From: an uncultured Prevotellaceae bacterium
Lineage (GTDB): Bacteria > Bacteroidota > Bacteroidia > Bacteroidales > Bacteroidaceae
Direction: 5' to 3'
Assembly: GCA_946184125.1 (NCBI GenBank)
Contig: CAMHEL010000001.1
Span: 24,905-88,904 of the forward strand
DNA: 64,000 nucleotides
Below, one piece after another: positions 36,353 through 46,072 of this stretch. A model generated the notes under the pieces. That model searched no databases, was not told where the DNA came from, and was given only the letters and a program-made list of their open reading frames with translations. Made by a program: the position numbers and the translations under genes. Each line of letters begins with the position of its first letter. The stretch's first letter is position 1.

Positions 36353-38050
36353 TCATACTAACTTCCAAAGTTTCTTTTCGCAGAGTTTGATTTTACCAGC
36401 ATTGCGTAAATTCATAAGCAAATGTCCAATCTTTGTTATTTTCTGCTGTTCCGTCAATGCATCGGGTAGCTTGTCTAAAAGCAATTCGTTGATTTCTGCT
36501 CTTCCCTTCTTGCCGTGCTGCGCAAGATAGTTGATGATAAGGTCCTTGTAATAGTTGTCATCAAAGCCTTTGTTCTTGGTGTATTTAGCTTCTTGTCCTG
36601 TGGCTTTGGCAACACTTTTGGCAAAATAGAGGGCGTTCTTTCGGCCTTCAACAAGTTTGCGCTTTCTCAGATAGGCAATCTCGTCGTTGCTCAATGGGCG
36701 ATGCAGTTGCACCCTGCTCAGCATCTCAATTTCAAGCAGACTGAGTGACTTATCCCTTGTCAAGAGCATGGCATAGTCGACGTCCACCACCTTGCCAATA
36801 ATGGTCACCTTCACGCGGTTCTCGCTGATATCATAATCGGGCATAGGGAACAGTCTGTCTCGTTGTTTGTTGAACATACGCCTGATACCACTGCCTATCG
36901 TGTCCACTTGCCCCAATTCAACCATGGCATTCGCCAGCATTTTGTTCCTGTAATTCTCTTCGGGGGCGTCGTTTTCAAGCACACTCCTTATGCTGTTGGG
37001 GATGAAACTGCCAAGATTGCTGAAAATGAGCCTGTCTTCCTCTTCCACCACATTGATTATGCCATTGCACCGATAATTTTGGTGGGCAATGGCGTTGTTC
37101 AGGGCTTCTCGAATGATGAATGGGTCATACGTATCAAATTCCTCTGGAACCAAAGTGAGGAGGGCTGGATTCATGTAGCGGTATTTGAAATTGCGTATTT
37201 TATGATACACTTTCTCTGTCGCCAGAATCAGAGGACATGTTTCGATGGAGAAATCACGTTCATTGCCAGTGGAATCCTTATATATCCACCTGATGCGTGC
37301 CACGGCAGGTGATATGAGATACTCGCTCTCAGAACGGCCCAACAGCAAAACGGCGGTATTTGTTATTTTGCCTTTGAGCGTTATCTTGGCCTTGTTGAGA
37401 AACGTCTCATCATCCCAGGTTATCATCTCCTCTGCCAACTTCTCGTGCTTTGTGGCATACAGTTCACGTGCCTTCAGAATAGCTTCAGGATCGAGGTCAT
37501 CCAATGTGGCACCATCCACTATCTCGGCACTCCAATCCTTTGCCGAGAGATAAATCTGGCGGATATAGCCGGGGAAGTCCTTGAGTTTTGTCAGGTTGCT
37601 GCCTATGCGAACATAGGAAATGCCCTTGAAGTTGACCGGTTCTCCTGCGGCTGCCTGTATTTCGAAGATGACGATATGAAGATTGCTGTCACCATTATAG
37701 TCGAACTCTTCAATGTCGAAAGGAATGATGGGTGAGCAGTTCTTTCTCAACCACAATTCATAATCCTGGTTGCCATACTTGGTGGAAGGCATCCGCAGGT
37801 TGGTGCCCACCACCTTCCAAGAACCATCCTCCACTCCCAGTACTAAATAGCCATGAGACTTGTATTTCAGGCAGGCCGAGTTTGCCAGTCCTGAAATGTA
37901 GTTGCCCACACCTTCGTAGGTGATGCTACGGTGTGACTCTCCTATGTTGGTCTTGAACTCCACCCATTCCGTTTCGCCGGCACTCTTGCGCTGGCGAGCC
38001 ATCGACAGAAGTTCCTCCAATAGCCTATGCTGGTCTTCAAGGGTTCTCAT
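36353..38050 (-). CDS. Schlafen AlbA_2 domain / HATPase_c_4-type ATP-binding protein
   Basis: ETEWVEFKTNIGESHRSITYEGVGNYISGLANSACLKYKSHGYLVLGVED (AlbA_2) and FIIREALNNAIAHQNYRCNGIINVVEEEDRLIFSNLG...VDTIGSGIRRMF (HATPase_c_4). Confidence 0.88.
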   Translation of the reverse strand: MRTLEDQHRLLEELLSMARQRKSAGETEWVEFKTNIGESHRSITYEGVGNYISGLANSACLKYKSHGYLVLGVEDGSWKVVGTNLRMPSTKYGNQDYELWLRKNCSPIIPFDIEEFDYNGDSNLHIVIFEIQAAAGEPVNFKGISYVRIGSNLTKLKDFPGYIRQIYLSAKDWSAEIVDGATLDDLDPEAILKARELYATKHEKLAEEMITWDDETFLNKAKITLKGKITNTAVLLLGRSESEYLISPAVARIRWIYKDSTGNERDFSIETCPLILATEKVYHKIRNFKYRYMNPALLTLVPEEFDTYDPFIIREALNNAIAHQNYRCNGIINVVEEEDRLIFSNLGSFIPNSIRSVLENDAPEENYRNKMLANAMVELGQVDTIGSGIRRMFNKQRDRLFPMPDYDISENRVKVTIIGKVVDVDYAMLLTRDKSLSLLEIEMLSRVQLHRPLSNDEIAYLRKRKLVEGRKNALYFAKSVAKATGQEAKYTKNKGFDDNYYKDLIINYLAQHGKKGRAEINELLLDKLPDALTEQQKITKIGHLLMNLRNAGKIKLCEKKLWKLV

Positions 38051-38229
38051 AATGTCTCTAATTGTTTTTTTGGCTCTTTCGGTTGCAAAGATAGTGCAAA
38101 TCGAGTGGAATGCAGAATAAAAGACGATTTTTATTCTCATTCCCGAGATGAAGCCTATCTTCGCCGAAGGCAAAGGTAACACTTTTTCTTTGAACCAGTC
38201 TATAGCGATAGAGAAATCTTGGATCACGG

Positions 38230-38269
38230 GGACGGAGTTTTTGATCCGTTTTTTGTAAGGGCATAGTTG
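38230..38269 (+). repeat. 40-bp direct repeat, right copy
   Basis: ggacggagtttttgatccgttttttgtaagggcatagttg, identical to 34946-34985. Confidence 0.95.
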
Positions 38270-38692
38270 CGGAAATTTTTGCCCATTTTGTGAATCAAAT
38301 AATTTGGAAATCTGGCGTGGTTTTCCGTCTCCTTTACATCCTTTCAGCTATTTCTGGCATCCTCTGATACCATTGTCGATTCCGCTCGAAAAACACTTGA
38401 TTCTACCCTGAAAATAGGTGTTTTCTTTACACTTTTAACTCGCAAATATCCCAAAATCATTCCTTGAAAGGCTTATATCGCATCCACTTCTTTTGTTATT
38501 CGGTTTTTCTGTAAGTTGTTGTTTATCAATATAGAAGGTACTTACAGTTTACACTAATAATCCACTTTTTTGTTATATTGGGTTGATTCGTGTAGATTAA
38601 TTTCCTAATTTCGCAGTCGAAAAACAAAAGTCGCGTCAGAAAGCGATAAAAGAAACAATCAACCTAAATAAATAACTAAAAAATCATTTCTA

Positions 38693-41600
38693 ATGGAAAA
38701 AGGAAGGTTTCTCATGGCGTTGCTGCTATCATTGTTGATATCAGCGACGGCCTCAGCCCAGAAACAGCGTTTCTCGGGTACAGTGACTGACGACAAGGGT
38801 GAGCCTGTCATTGGCGCCTCTGTCGTGGAGAAAGGTTCGTCGAATGGAGGCATCACCGACATCGACGGGCACTTCACAGTAGAGGTGGAGGCTGGGGCCC
38901 CCCTCGTGGTGTCATACATCGGCTATGCCAGCGTTGAGGTGGCTGCTGCACCTGGCATGAGTGTCGTGCTCAAGGAAGATGCCTCGATGCTCAACGATGT
39001 CGTCGTTATCGGCTACGGTGTGCAGAAAAAGAGTGTCGTCACAGCGGCCATCGCAAAGGTCAGTTCCGAAGACCTTATGGGCAAAATGCCCGTGCGTATG
39101 GATAACGCACTGAAGGGACTCGCTGCCGGTGTCACCGTGACCTCAAACTCCGGTCAACCCGGCGAGGGCTCCCGCATACGCATACGCGGAAACAATTCTA
39201 TTAACAGTTCCTCCGACCCCCTCTACATCGTCGATGGCATGCCTATCGAGGGAGGACTCGACTTCGTCAACCCCAACGACATCGAATCCATCGAGGTACT
39301 CAAGGATGCTGCCTCGGGAGCCATTTACGGAGCAAGGGCTGCTAATGGTGTGGTGCTCGTCACCACCAAGCGGGGCAAGCTCGGAAATGCACAAATCAAC
39401 TACAATTTCTCCTATGGATGGCAGAACCCCTGGAAGAAACGCGATGTGACCAATGCACAGGAGTATGTCGTTCTCCAGAATGAGAAATACCTCAACGGTG
39501 GACATGCACCCCTCTATAAAGACCCCTATATGCTCACCGATTCCAATGGGCAGGCCATCACAGGTGGCGGTACCGACTGGCAGGAACTGGTGTTCAACGA
39601 CAACGCACCGGTGGTCAACCACGACGTCACCATCAGCGGAGCATCGGAGAAAGTCAACTACTATTTCTCCTTGGGCTATTTCACACAGGATGGTATCGTG
39701 GGAGGCAATTACGGACAGTCGAACTACGACCGACTCACCCTCAGGTCGAACACACAGTTCAACCTCTTCGACGCTTCCAAGGACCGCAATTTCCTCAACC
39801 GGCTCGACCTCAACGTCAACCTCGCCTATACGCGTGTGCATTCCACTGGCGTGAGCACCAACTCTGAGTATGGTTCCATCCTCGGCTCTGCACTCTATAT
39901 GTCGCCGCTCCTCGCACCCACTGCCGTCAACTGGACCGACGACAAAGGCGTGAAGCACAACGTCGCCGACGACCTCTTCTCGCATTTCGCTTCCTATGAC
40001 CTGCCGCGCGATGCCAACGGAAACCCATACACCATACCTGGTTCGTTCGGAACCTACCAGGAGATGAACAACCCGCTGGCCATGATGGCGCTCAACCCCA
40101 CTAAGGGATGGTCGCACAAGTTCGTGCCGGGATTCTCTTTCGACCTCCAGATCTGGGACAACCTCAAATATCATTTCTCCTACAGCACCGACCTCGCATT
40201 CTACGGCAATTCAGGTGGCACCACATCGCTCTATTACCTCTCGGCTAACAACCGCGGGGAGCACACCAGTGCCAGCGTCTACAAAGGCAACAACAACAGG
40301 TGGCAGGTGGAGAACACACTCAGCTACGACAAAGTTTTCGGAAAACACACCGTGGGCGTCGTCCTCGGACAGTCGGCTCTCAAATACAAAGGCGATGACC
40401 TCAGCGGATGGAGATGGGGACTCGTCAACAGCAGCAAACCCTACATCAACTACACCAACGGCGTGCTGGAGTATGCCAAGGATGCCGACGGAAACATCAC
40501 GGGTGCAACAGTGCCTTACGGCGTGGGCGGTGGCATGTACAACGAGCACCGCATGACATCGCTCTTCGGACGTGTGAGCTACAACTACGACGAGCGTTAC
40601 ATGCTGCAGGCCACCATCCGACGCGACGGCAGCAGTAGGTTCGGCACCAACAACCGCTTCGCTACATTCCCCTCGGCATCTGTGGGATGGAACGTCACCA
40701 ACGAGAGCTTCATGCAACCCGTACGCAACTGGCTCAACTACCTCAAAGTGCGCGCCAGCTGGGGAAAGAACGGTAACGACTGGATTGGTGACTTCGCATA
40801 CACCACACTCACTCAGATGGGTAACAACGTCTTCTTCGGAAAAATTGCAGAGAAGCATGTGGGCTCAAAAGCCGACAAAACGGCCAACCCCGACCTCAAA
40901 TGGGAAGAGAGCGAGCAGACTGACATCGGCCTCGACTTCGGGTTCTTCAGCAACGCCCTCACCTTCACCGTCGACTATTTCATCAAGAAAACCAACGGCA
41001 TGATTATCACAATGCCCATTCCCTCATACGTAGGAGAGACCAAACCTCTGGGAAATGCTGGCGACATGGAGAACAAAGGTGTGGAGTTCGAACTCGGATA
41101 CAAATTCCATATCGGAGATGCCAAGTTCCATATCAAGGGCAACGCATCCTATCTGAAGAACACGCTCAAGAACCTGGGCAACGACACCGGATTCCTGCCA
41201 CTCGACGCCGTACAGGGCATCTCGGGAGGCGGCACCAGGGCAGAGAACGGACAGCCCTATCCTTTCTTCTTCGGTTACAAGACCAATGGCGTCTTCCAGA
41301 CCTACGACGATGTGGCTGCATACAAAAACGCTCAGGGAAACCCCATACAGCCTAATGCTATACCCGGCGACGTCAGATTCGTCGATGTCAACGGCGATGG
41401 CGTCATCTCCGACGAAGACCGTACGAATATCGGTAACGGCAACCCCGACTGGGTCTTCGGATTCAACTTCAATGCAGAGTGGAAGGGATTCGACTTCAAC
41501 CTCTTCATGCAGGGCGTCAGCGGAGCCGACATCTTCGACGCCACTTACCGCACCGATGTCTTCTCTGGCAACTATCCCACTTGGATGCTCGGAAGATGGA

Positions 41601-41923
41601 CCGGACCTGGCACATCCTACAAATACCCAAGACTCGCTCTCGGCGACGCTGTCAACTGGCTCATGTCCGACCTCTACGTTTGCGACGGGTCCTATTTCAG
41701 ACTCAAGAACATCTCGCTCGGATACACCATCCCAAGGAAACTCACACAGAAACTGATGATACAGAAACTGCGCTTCTATGTGATGGCCGACAACCTCTTC
41801 ACATGGACCAAGTACTGGGGATTCGACCCCGAAATCGCTTCTGGTGGTACCTCGCTCGGCATCGACAGGGGTGTCTATCCGCAGGCAAGGACTTGGACCG
41901 TGGGCGTCAACCTCTCTTTCTAA
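38693..41923 (+). CDS. SusC-family TonB-linked outer membrane protein (beta-glucan PUL)
   Basis: CarboxypepD_reg-like FSGTVTDDKGEPVIGASVVEKGSSNGGITDIDGHFTVEV; plug SSDPLYIVDGMP...LKDAASGAIYGARAANGVVLVTTKRGK. Confidence 0.96.
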   Translation: MEKGRFLMALLLSLLISATASAQKQRFSGTVTDDKGEPVIGASVVEKGSSNGGITDIDGHFTVEVEAGAPLVVSYIGYASVEVAAAPGMSVVLKEDASMLNDVVVIGYGVQKKSVVTAAIAKVSSEDLMGKMPVRMDNALKGLAAGVTVTSNSGQPGEGSRIRIRGNNSINSSSDPLYIVDGMPIEGGLDFVNPNDIESIEVLKDAASGAIYGARAANGVVLVTTKRGKLGNAQINYNFSYGWQNPWKKRDVTNAQEYVVLQNEKYLNGGHAPLYKDPYMLTDSNGQAITGGGTDWQELVFNDNAPVVNHDVTISGASEKVNYYFSLGYFTQDGIVGGNYGQSNYDRLTLRSNTQFNLFDASKDRNFLNRLDLNVNLAYTRVHSTGVSTNSEYGSILGSALYMSPLLAPTAVNWTDDKGVKHNVADDLFSHFASYDLPRDANGNPYTIPGSFGTYQEMNNPLAMMALNPTKGWSHKFVPGFSFDLQIWDNLKYHFSYSTDLAFYGNSGGTTSLYYLSANNRGEHTSASVYKGNNNRWQVENTLSYDKVFGKHTVGVVLGQSALKYKGDDLSGWRWGLVNSSKPYINYTNGVLEYAKDADGNITGATVPYGVGGGMYNEHRMTSLFGRVSYNYDERYMLQATIRRDGSSRFGTNNRFATFPSASVGWNVTNESFMQPVRNWLNYLKVRASWGKNGNDWIGDFAYTTLTQMGNNVFFGKIAEKHVGSKADKTANPDLKWEESEQTDIGLDFGFFSNALTFTVDYFIKKTNGMIITMPIPSYVGETKPLGNAGDMENKGVEFELGYKFHIGDAKFHIKGNASYLKNTLKNLGNDTGFLPLDAVQGISGGGTRAENGQPYPFFFGYKTNGVFQTYDDVAAYKNAQGNPIQPNAIPGDVRFVDVNGDGVISDEDRTNIGNGNPDWVFGFNFNAEWKGFDFNLFMQGVSGADIFDATYRTDVFSGNYPTWMLGRWTGPGTSYKYPRLALGDAVNWLMSDLYVCDGSYFRLKNISLGYTIPRKLTQKLMIQKLRFYVMADNLFTWTKYWGFDPEIASGGTSLGIDRGVYPQARTWTVGVNLSF

Positions 41924-41968
41924 AGGAAATATGTGTCAATATCATAAACATTAAACAGCACAACATAT

Positions 41969-43549
41969 ATGAAAACCAATCAGTCAATGATATTCACCCT
42001 GCTCACAGCTGCATTCTTGCTCACCAGCTGTGGAGAGGACTTCCTCAAAGTGGAGAGACCCAACGGAGAGCCACTCGAGGAGTATTACATCAACAAGGAA
42101 CATATCGAGGAGGCCGTCATCGCTGCTTACGACCCCATACACTGGCACGACTGGGGACTCAACCAGTACAACGCCTACAACATCGACTCCGAAATCATGG
42201 GCGACGACTTCTGGGTGGGGGGCTCAAACTACCAGGACATGCTGCACTGGCACATGCTCGGTAATTTCGAGGCAACAGCAGAGGAGACCCTCAGCACACT
42301 CTGGACCATCGACTATTCCGGTGTGAAACGGTGCAACGACGTGCTCAAGTATCTCGGATGGGCCAACCTCGACGCTGAATACAAAAACTCTTGCGAGATG
42401 CAGGCACGTTGCCTGCGCGTATTCTACTACAACAACCTCTGGCACCTCTTCGGAAACATTCCCTTCTACCTCGAAAACCTCACTGCAAGCACCAACTACA
42501 CGGCACCCCAGCTCAAGGCCGATGAGGTCTATGCACAGCTCATCGAGGAACTCGAGAAAGTCATCGATTCGAAGGTGCTGCCCGTCAAATGGGATGACAG
42601 CAATGCAGGACGTGTCTCGCAGGCCATGGCCATCATGATGTACGCAGAGATGGTCACCTACCAGAACGACACACAGCGCTTTGCAAAGGCGCTCTCTTAC
42701 CTCAAGGAGCAGGTCATCGGAAAATATGCGCTCAACCCAAGCTTCAAGAACATCTGGCTCACAGAGGGAGAATGGTGCAGCGAGTCCATCTGGGAAATCA
42801 ACTACGACCAGACGCAGTCGGAGCGCGACTGGGGCTCAGGACTCGCAGTAGGAGGTATGGTCATACCCACACTCATCTCACCAAACGACTGGCACAATGG
42901 CGACGGATGGGCAGAGGACGGAAACCAGGACGGATGGGGATTCCTCCCCATGAGGCTGCGAACACTGCAGATGTACGACCCCGAGGACAAACGCATCGAG
43001 GGAACCGTATGGGATGTCAGAGGCACCACATACACTCAGCGTGATGCCGACACTCACCTCTGGCTCTTCAAATACAGACCTTTCGATGTGAACAATGCCA
43101 ACGGCACATCGTCGAAAAACCTCAACTACGCCAACAACTACCGCGTCTACCGATACGCCGAGGCGCTGCTCTATGCGGCTGAACTATCCCTCAGGGCTTC
43201 CAACGGAAATGCCGCCGACGCCAAAAACTACGTCAACGAGGTGAGGGCAAGGGCTGGCATCACACCTCTCGACAATGTCACCGTCGACGATGTCTTCACC
43301 GAGCGACACAAGGAACTCGTGGGCGAGGGAAAGCGCTATTTCGACCTCGTCAGGGCGGAGTTCATGACCGATGCACAGGTCTCTGCTGCCAACAAGGCCA
43401 CCGGAGTCCTCGTACCCACACAAGACGAGGGAGTGGTGGGCTCGCAGCGAACCAACCCATGGAAACCTACCAAAAAATACATTCCCATCTACCAGGCAGA
43501 GCTCGACTCTGACCCCGCACTCGTCCAAAACGTAGACTACTTCAAATAA
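41969..43549 (+). CDS. SusD-family nutrient-binding lipoprotein
   Basis: Lipobox FLLTSCGEDFLKVERP; NYRVYRYAEALLYAAELSLRASNG; C-terminal KKYIPIYQAELDSDPALVQNVDY. Confidence 0.94.
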   Translation: MKTNQSMIFTLLTAAFLLTSCGEDFLKVERPNGEPLEEYYINKEHIEEAVIAAYDPIHWHDWGLNQYNAYNIDSEIMGDDFWVGGSNYQDMLHWHMLGNFEATAEETLSTLWTIDYSGVKRCNDVLKYLGWANLDAEYKNSCEMQARCLRVFYYNNLWHLFGNIPFYLENLTASTNYTAPQLKADEVYAQLIEELEKVIDSKVLPVKWDDSNAGRVSQAMAIMMYAEMVTYQNDTQRFAKALSYLKEQVIGKYALNPSFKNIWLTEGEWCSESIWEINYDQTQSERDWGSGLAVGGMVIPTLISPNDWHNGDGWAEDGNQDGWGFLPMRLRTLQMYDPEDKRIEGTVWDVRGTTYTQRDADTHLWLFKYRPFDVNNANGTSSKNLNYANNYRVYRYAEALLYAAELSLRASNGNAADAKNYVNEVRARAGITPLDNVTVDDVFTERHKELVGEGKRYFDLVRAEFMTDAQVSAANKATGVLVPTQDEGVVGSQRTNPWKPTKKYIPIYQAELDSDPALVQNVDYFK

Positions 43550-43612
43550 TGAGGAATGAGGAGTTAGGAATGTAGAAAAAGCGAAAATAGAATCAATAAC
43601 TATCGAATCATT

Positions 43613-46042
43613 ATGAAAACGACAAAATATAGCTTTTGGGCCATTGTGATGCTCGCCATGGCGGTGGCTGCCTGCTCGCCCGACGAGTTTGAGGGCGTCG
43701 ATGCCAACGGCGTGCCTACGGTCAGCGGAGAGGAATTCACACTCACTGTGGACCAGGAGGTCAACCAAGTTACCGTCTATTATCCCGAGAAACTCGGAGT
43801 CTATCCCGTATGGATCTTCAATGGGGCCACCTACAGCACACTGCATAATTCGGGATGGGCCAACACCGAGGCGGGTACTTATACCGTCGAGCTAAGACTC
43901 GGAAACCGCAACGGTGTCAGCGTCACCGGAGTGAAGAGAGAATTCACCTTCAACGAGACGAAGGTCAACTGGGACAATTACTTCAACCGTATCAAAGACA
44001 AGGAATGGCGAATCGACTATGCCGAGACGGCTCACCTGGCTTGCGGACCATTCGGAGGCGATGGCACCGGGTGGTGGTCGGCTGCTCCATCGGAGAAGAA
44101 AGACTTCGGTGTATACGACGACCGCATCTCATTCTCTGCCGACAACAAAAGGGGTGGGGCTTTCACCTACAACCCTGGCCCCGACGGCATGACTTATGTC
44201 AACAAGGGTACTACAATCTGGGGCAATGGTGACCCCGACTTCGACACACCCACAAAGGAGCAGGTATCGGCTTACCACTTCGAGAGAGGTAAATGGACCG
44301 ACTCCGAAGGACAGCTCATCGATGTCGATTACCTCGTACTCGATGCCAACACCCTCTTCCCATACATCAGTGCCGACAGACAGTACCAGAACCCAAGATT
44401 CCGCATCGAGACCCTCACCGCTTCCAAAATGGTGCTCGTCTATGAGAACGAGCCCGACGGCATCTCGTGGCGATACATCTTCACCAGCAAGGCCGAGGAG
44501 AAGGGATTCGAGGGCTTCGACGCCAACAGCAACTTCAATATGTGGAAGGGCATCGACCCCAACATGACGTTCTACTACAATCCTGACCCGGGATGGGGCA
44601 ATGAGCAGACTGCTGTGCTGCAGAACAGCTTCCAGAAGGGCGACAACGACTACACCGTCAGCATACCAAGCGAGTGCTACGCCGACTGGCAGGCACAGGT
44701 GCACTTCCACACCTCTCTCGCGCTCTCCGCTGCCAACAACTACGACTTCTCCACCATCTTGTTCTCCAACCAGGACATCGACGGCGTCATCGTCAAACTC
44801 ACCAATGAGGACGACAGCGACTTCATCATCGAGGAGCATGTCAGCCTCAAGGCTGGCGAGGAGTACATCTGCTGGAAGAGCGATGTGCCAGGTAAGGACC
44901 TCAACCCCGTAAAACTCGTCTTCGACTTCGGACACGCCAAGGGCAACACCACCGTCAACATTCGCAACATTGTCATCAAGGACCATGCCAACGACGATGG
45001 CACCGTTCTGCCTGACAATGAGGAGAAACCTGGAGCAACATGGGTGGCGGTCGACTCTCCCGACAACCTCGGAGCGGGCTTCAACACCGCTGGCACCATG
45101 CAGTTCTGGTGGGCCGACGCCGGATGGTCGCAAATCGGTAACCCCGACTTCTCGTTCAACAATGGTGTCTATACCATCACAGCTAAGGATGCCACTGTGA
45201 GCGAGTGGCAGGCGCAGTGCTCCATTCACGACGTGAACCTCAACATCGAGCCAGGACAACTCTACGACGTCAGGGCAAAGGTGGAGACAAGTGCCGACCT
45301 CGGACGCTTCACTTTCAAAATCTGTGACGAGGCCGACGACGACAACACGCTCATCTACAACGGCGCACTCGTATTGCAGGCAGGCGAGAACTACGTAGAA
45401 TTCGTTGGAGTCAAATGCCAGAAAGGTGGCAAAGACAGCGGATTCAGTAAGGCTAAACTATTCATCGACCTCGGCGGATGCCCGGCAGGACTCGAAGTCA
45501 GCCTCAGCGACATCATCGTGCAGAAGCACAGCGAGGGCGGTGGCTCATCAGGAGGTGGTGGCGAATGGGACGTCAACTCCGAACGCAACCTCTGGAAACC
45601 CATCTACGACAGTGGACTGAAACCTGCTTTCTGGTATGCACCAGGATGGAACCAAATAGCCGACCCAGAGTACAGCCAGGATGGTGACACATACACCGTC
45701 ACACTGCCAAAGGCTACTACCGACCAGTGGATGGCGCAGATGCACTTCGACACTCAGATATCAGCCAAGAAGGGTGACAAATACAACTTCTACTGCGTGC
45801 TCGAGTCCGACAAAGACCACCCGGGCGTGACGGTGAAACTGACCCAGAACGGCGACGACAACAACTTCTTCTTCGCACCCCGTGTCGCACTGCAAGCCTA
45901 CGAGCCCTTTGTCTTCAAACAGGAGGGGGTGACGCTGCCCAGTGCCGATGCCGACGCGCTCAACCTCTTCTTCGATTTCGGTGGAAACAGTGATGACAAC
46001 ACCATCACCATCAGTAAAGTGTACCTCGAAAAAGCAGAATGA
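43613..46042 (+). CDS. Surface glycan-binding lipoprotein with three carbohydrate-binding-like domains
   Basis: Lipobox AVAACSPDE; three related domains (DPGWGNEQ..., DAGWSQIGNPDFSFNNGVYTITAKDAT, APGWNQIADPEYSQDGDTYTVTLPKAT); linker SEGGGSSGGGGEW. Confidence 0.85.
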   Translation: MKTTKYSFWAIVMLAMAVAACSPDEFEGVDANGVPTVSGEEFTLTVDQEVNQVTVYYPEKLGVYPVWIFNGATYSTLHNSGWANTEAGTYTVELRLGNRNGVSVTGVKREFTFNETKVNWDNYFNRIKDKEWRIDYAETAHLACGPFGGDGTGWWSAAPSEKKDFGVYDDRISFSADNKRGGAFTYNPGPDGMTYVNKGTTIWGNGDPDFDTPTKEQVSAYHFERGKWTDSEGQLIDVDYLVLDANTLFPYISADRQYQNPRFRIETLTASKMVLVYENEPDGISWRYIFTSKAEEKGFEGFDANSNFNMWKGIDPNMTFYYNPDPGWGNEQTAVLQNSFQKGDNDYTVSIPSECYADWQAQVHFHTSLALSAANNYDFSTILFSNQDIDGVIVKLTNEDDSDFIIEEHVSLKAGEEYICWKSDVPGKDLNPVKLVFDFGHAKGNTTVNIRNIVIKDHANDDGTVLPDNEEKPGATWVAVDSPDNLGAGFNTAGTMQFWWADAGWSQIGNPDFSFNNGVYTITAKDATVSEWQAQCSIHDVNLNIEPGQLYDVRAKVETSADLGRFTFKICDEADDDNTLIYNGALVLQAGENYVEFVGVKCQKGGKDSGFSKAKLFIDLGGCPAGLEVSLSDIIVQKHSEGGGSSGGGGEWDVNSERNLWKPIYDSGLKPAFWYAPGWNQIADPEYSQDGDTYTVTLPKATTDQWMAQMHFDTQISAKKGDKYNFYCVLESDKDHPGVTVKLTQNGDDNNFFFAPRVALQAYEPFVFKQEGVTLPSADADALNLFFDFGGNSDDNTITISKVYLEKAE

Positions 46043-46072
46043 TAATAACAGATAATTTTGATTACCTACTTA
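46041..46072. repeat. Dispersed 32-bp element, copy 2, in the SGBP-GH16 intercistronic gap
   Basis: gataataacagataattttgattacctactta abutting the GH16 ATG (46072). Confidence 0.8.

Noticed and set aside
39143-40174. 343-aa minus-strand ORF opposite SusC
   Set aside because: Antisense shadow ORF; SusC motifs are intact on the plus strand.
44129-45259. 376-aa minus-strand ORF opposite the SGBP
   Set aside because: Shadow ORF; plus-strand protein has lipobox and repeated domains.
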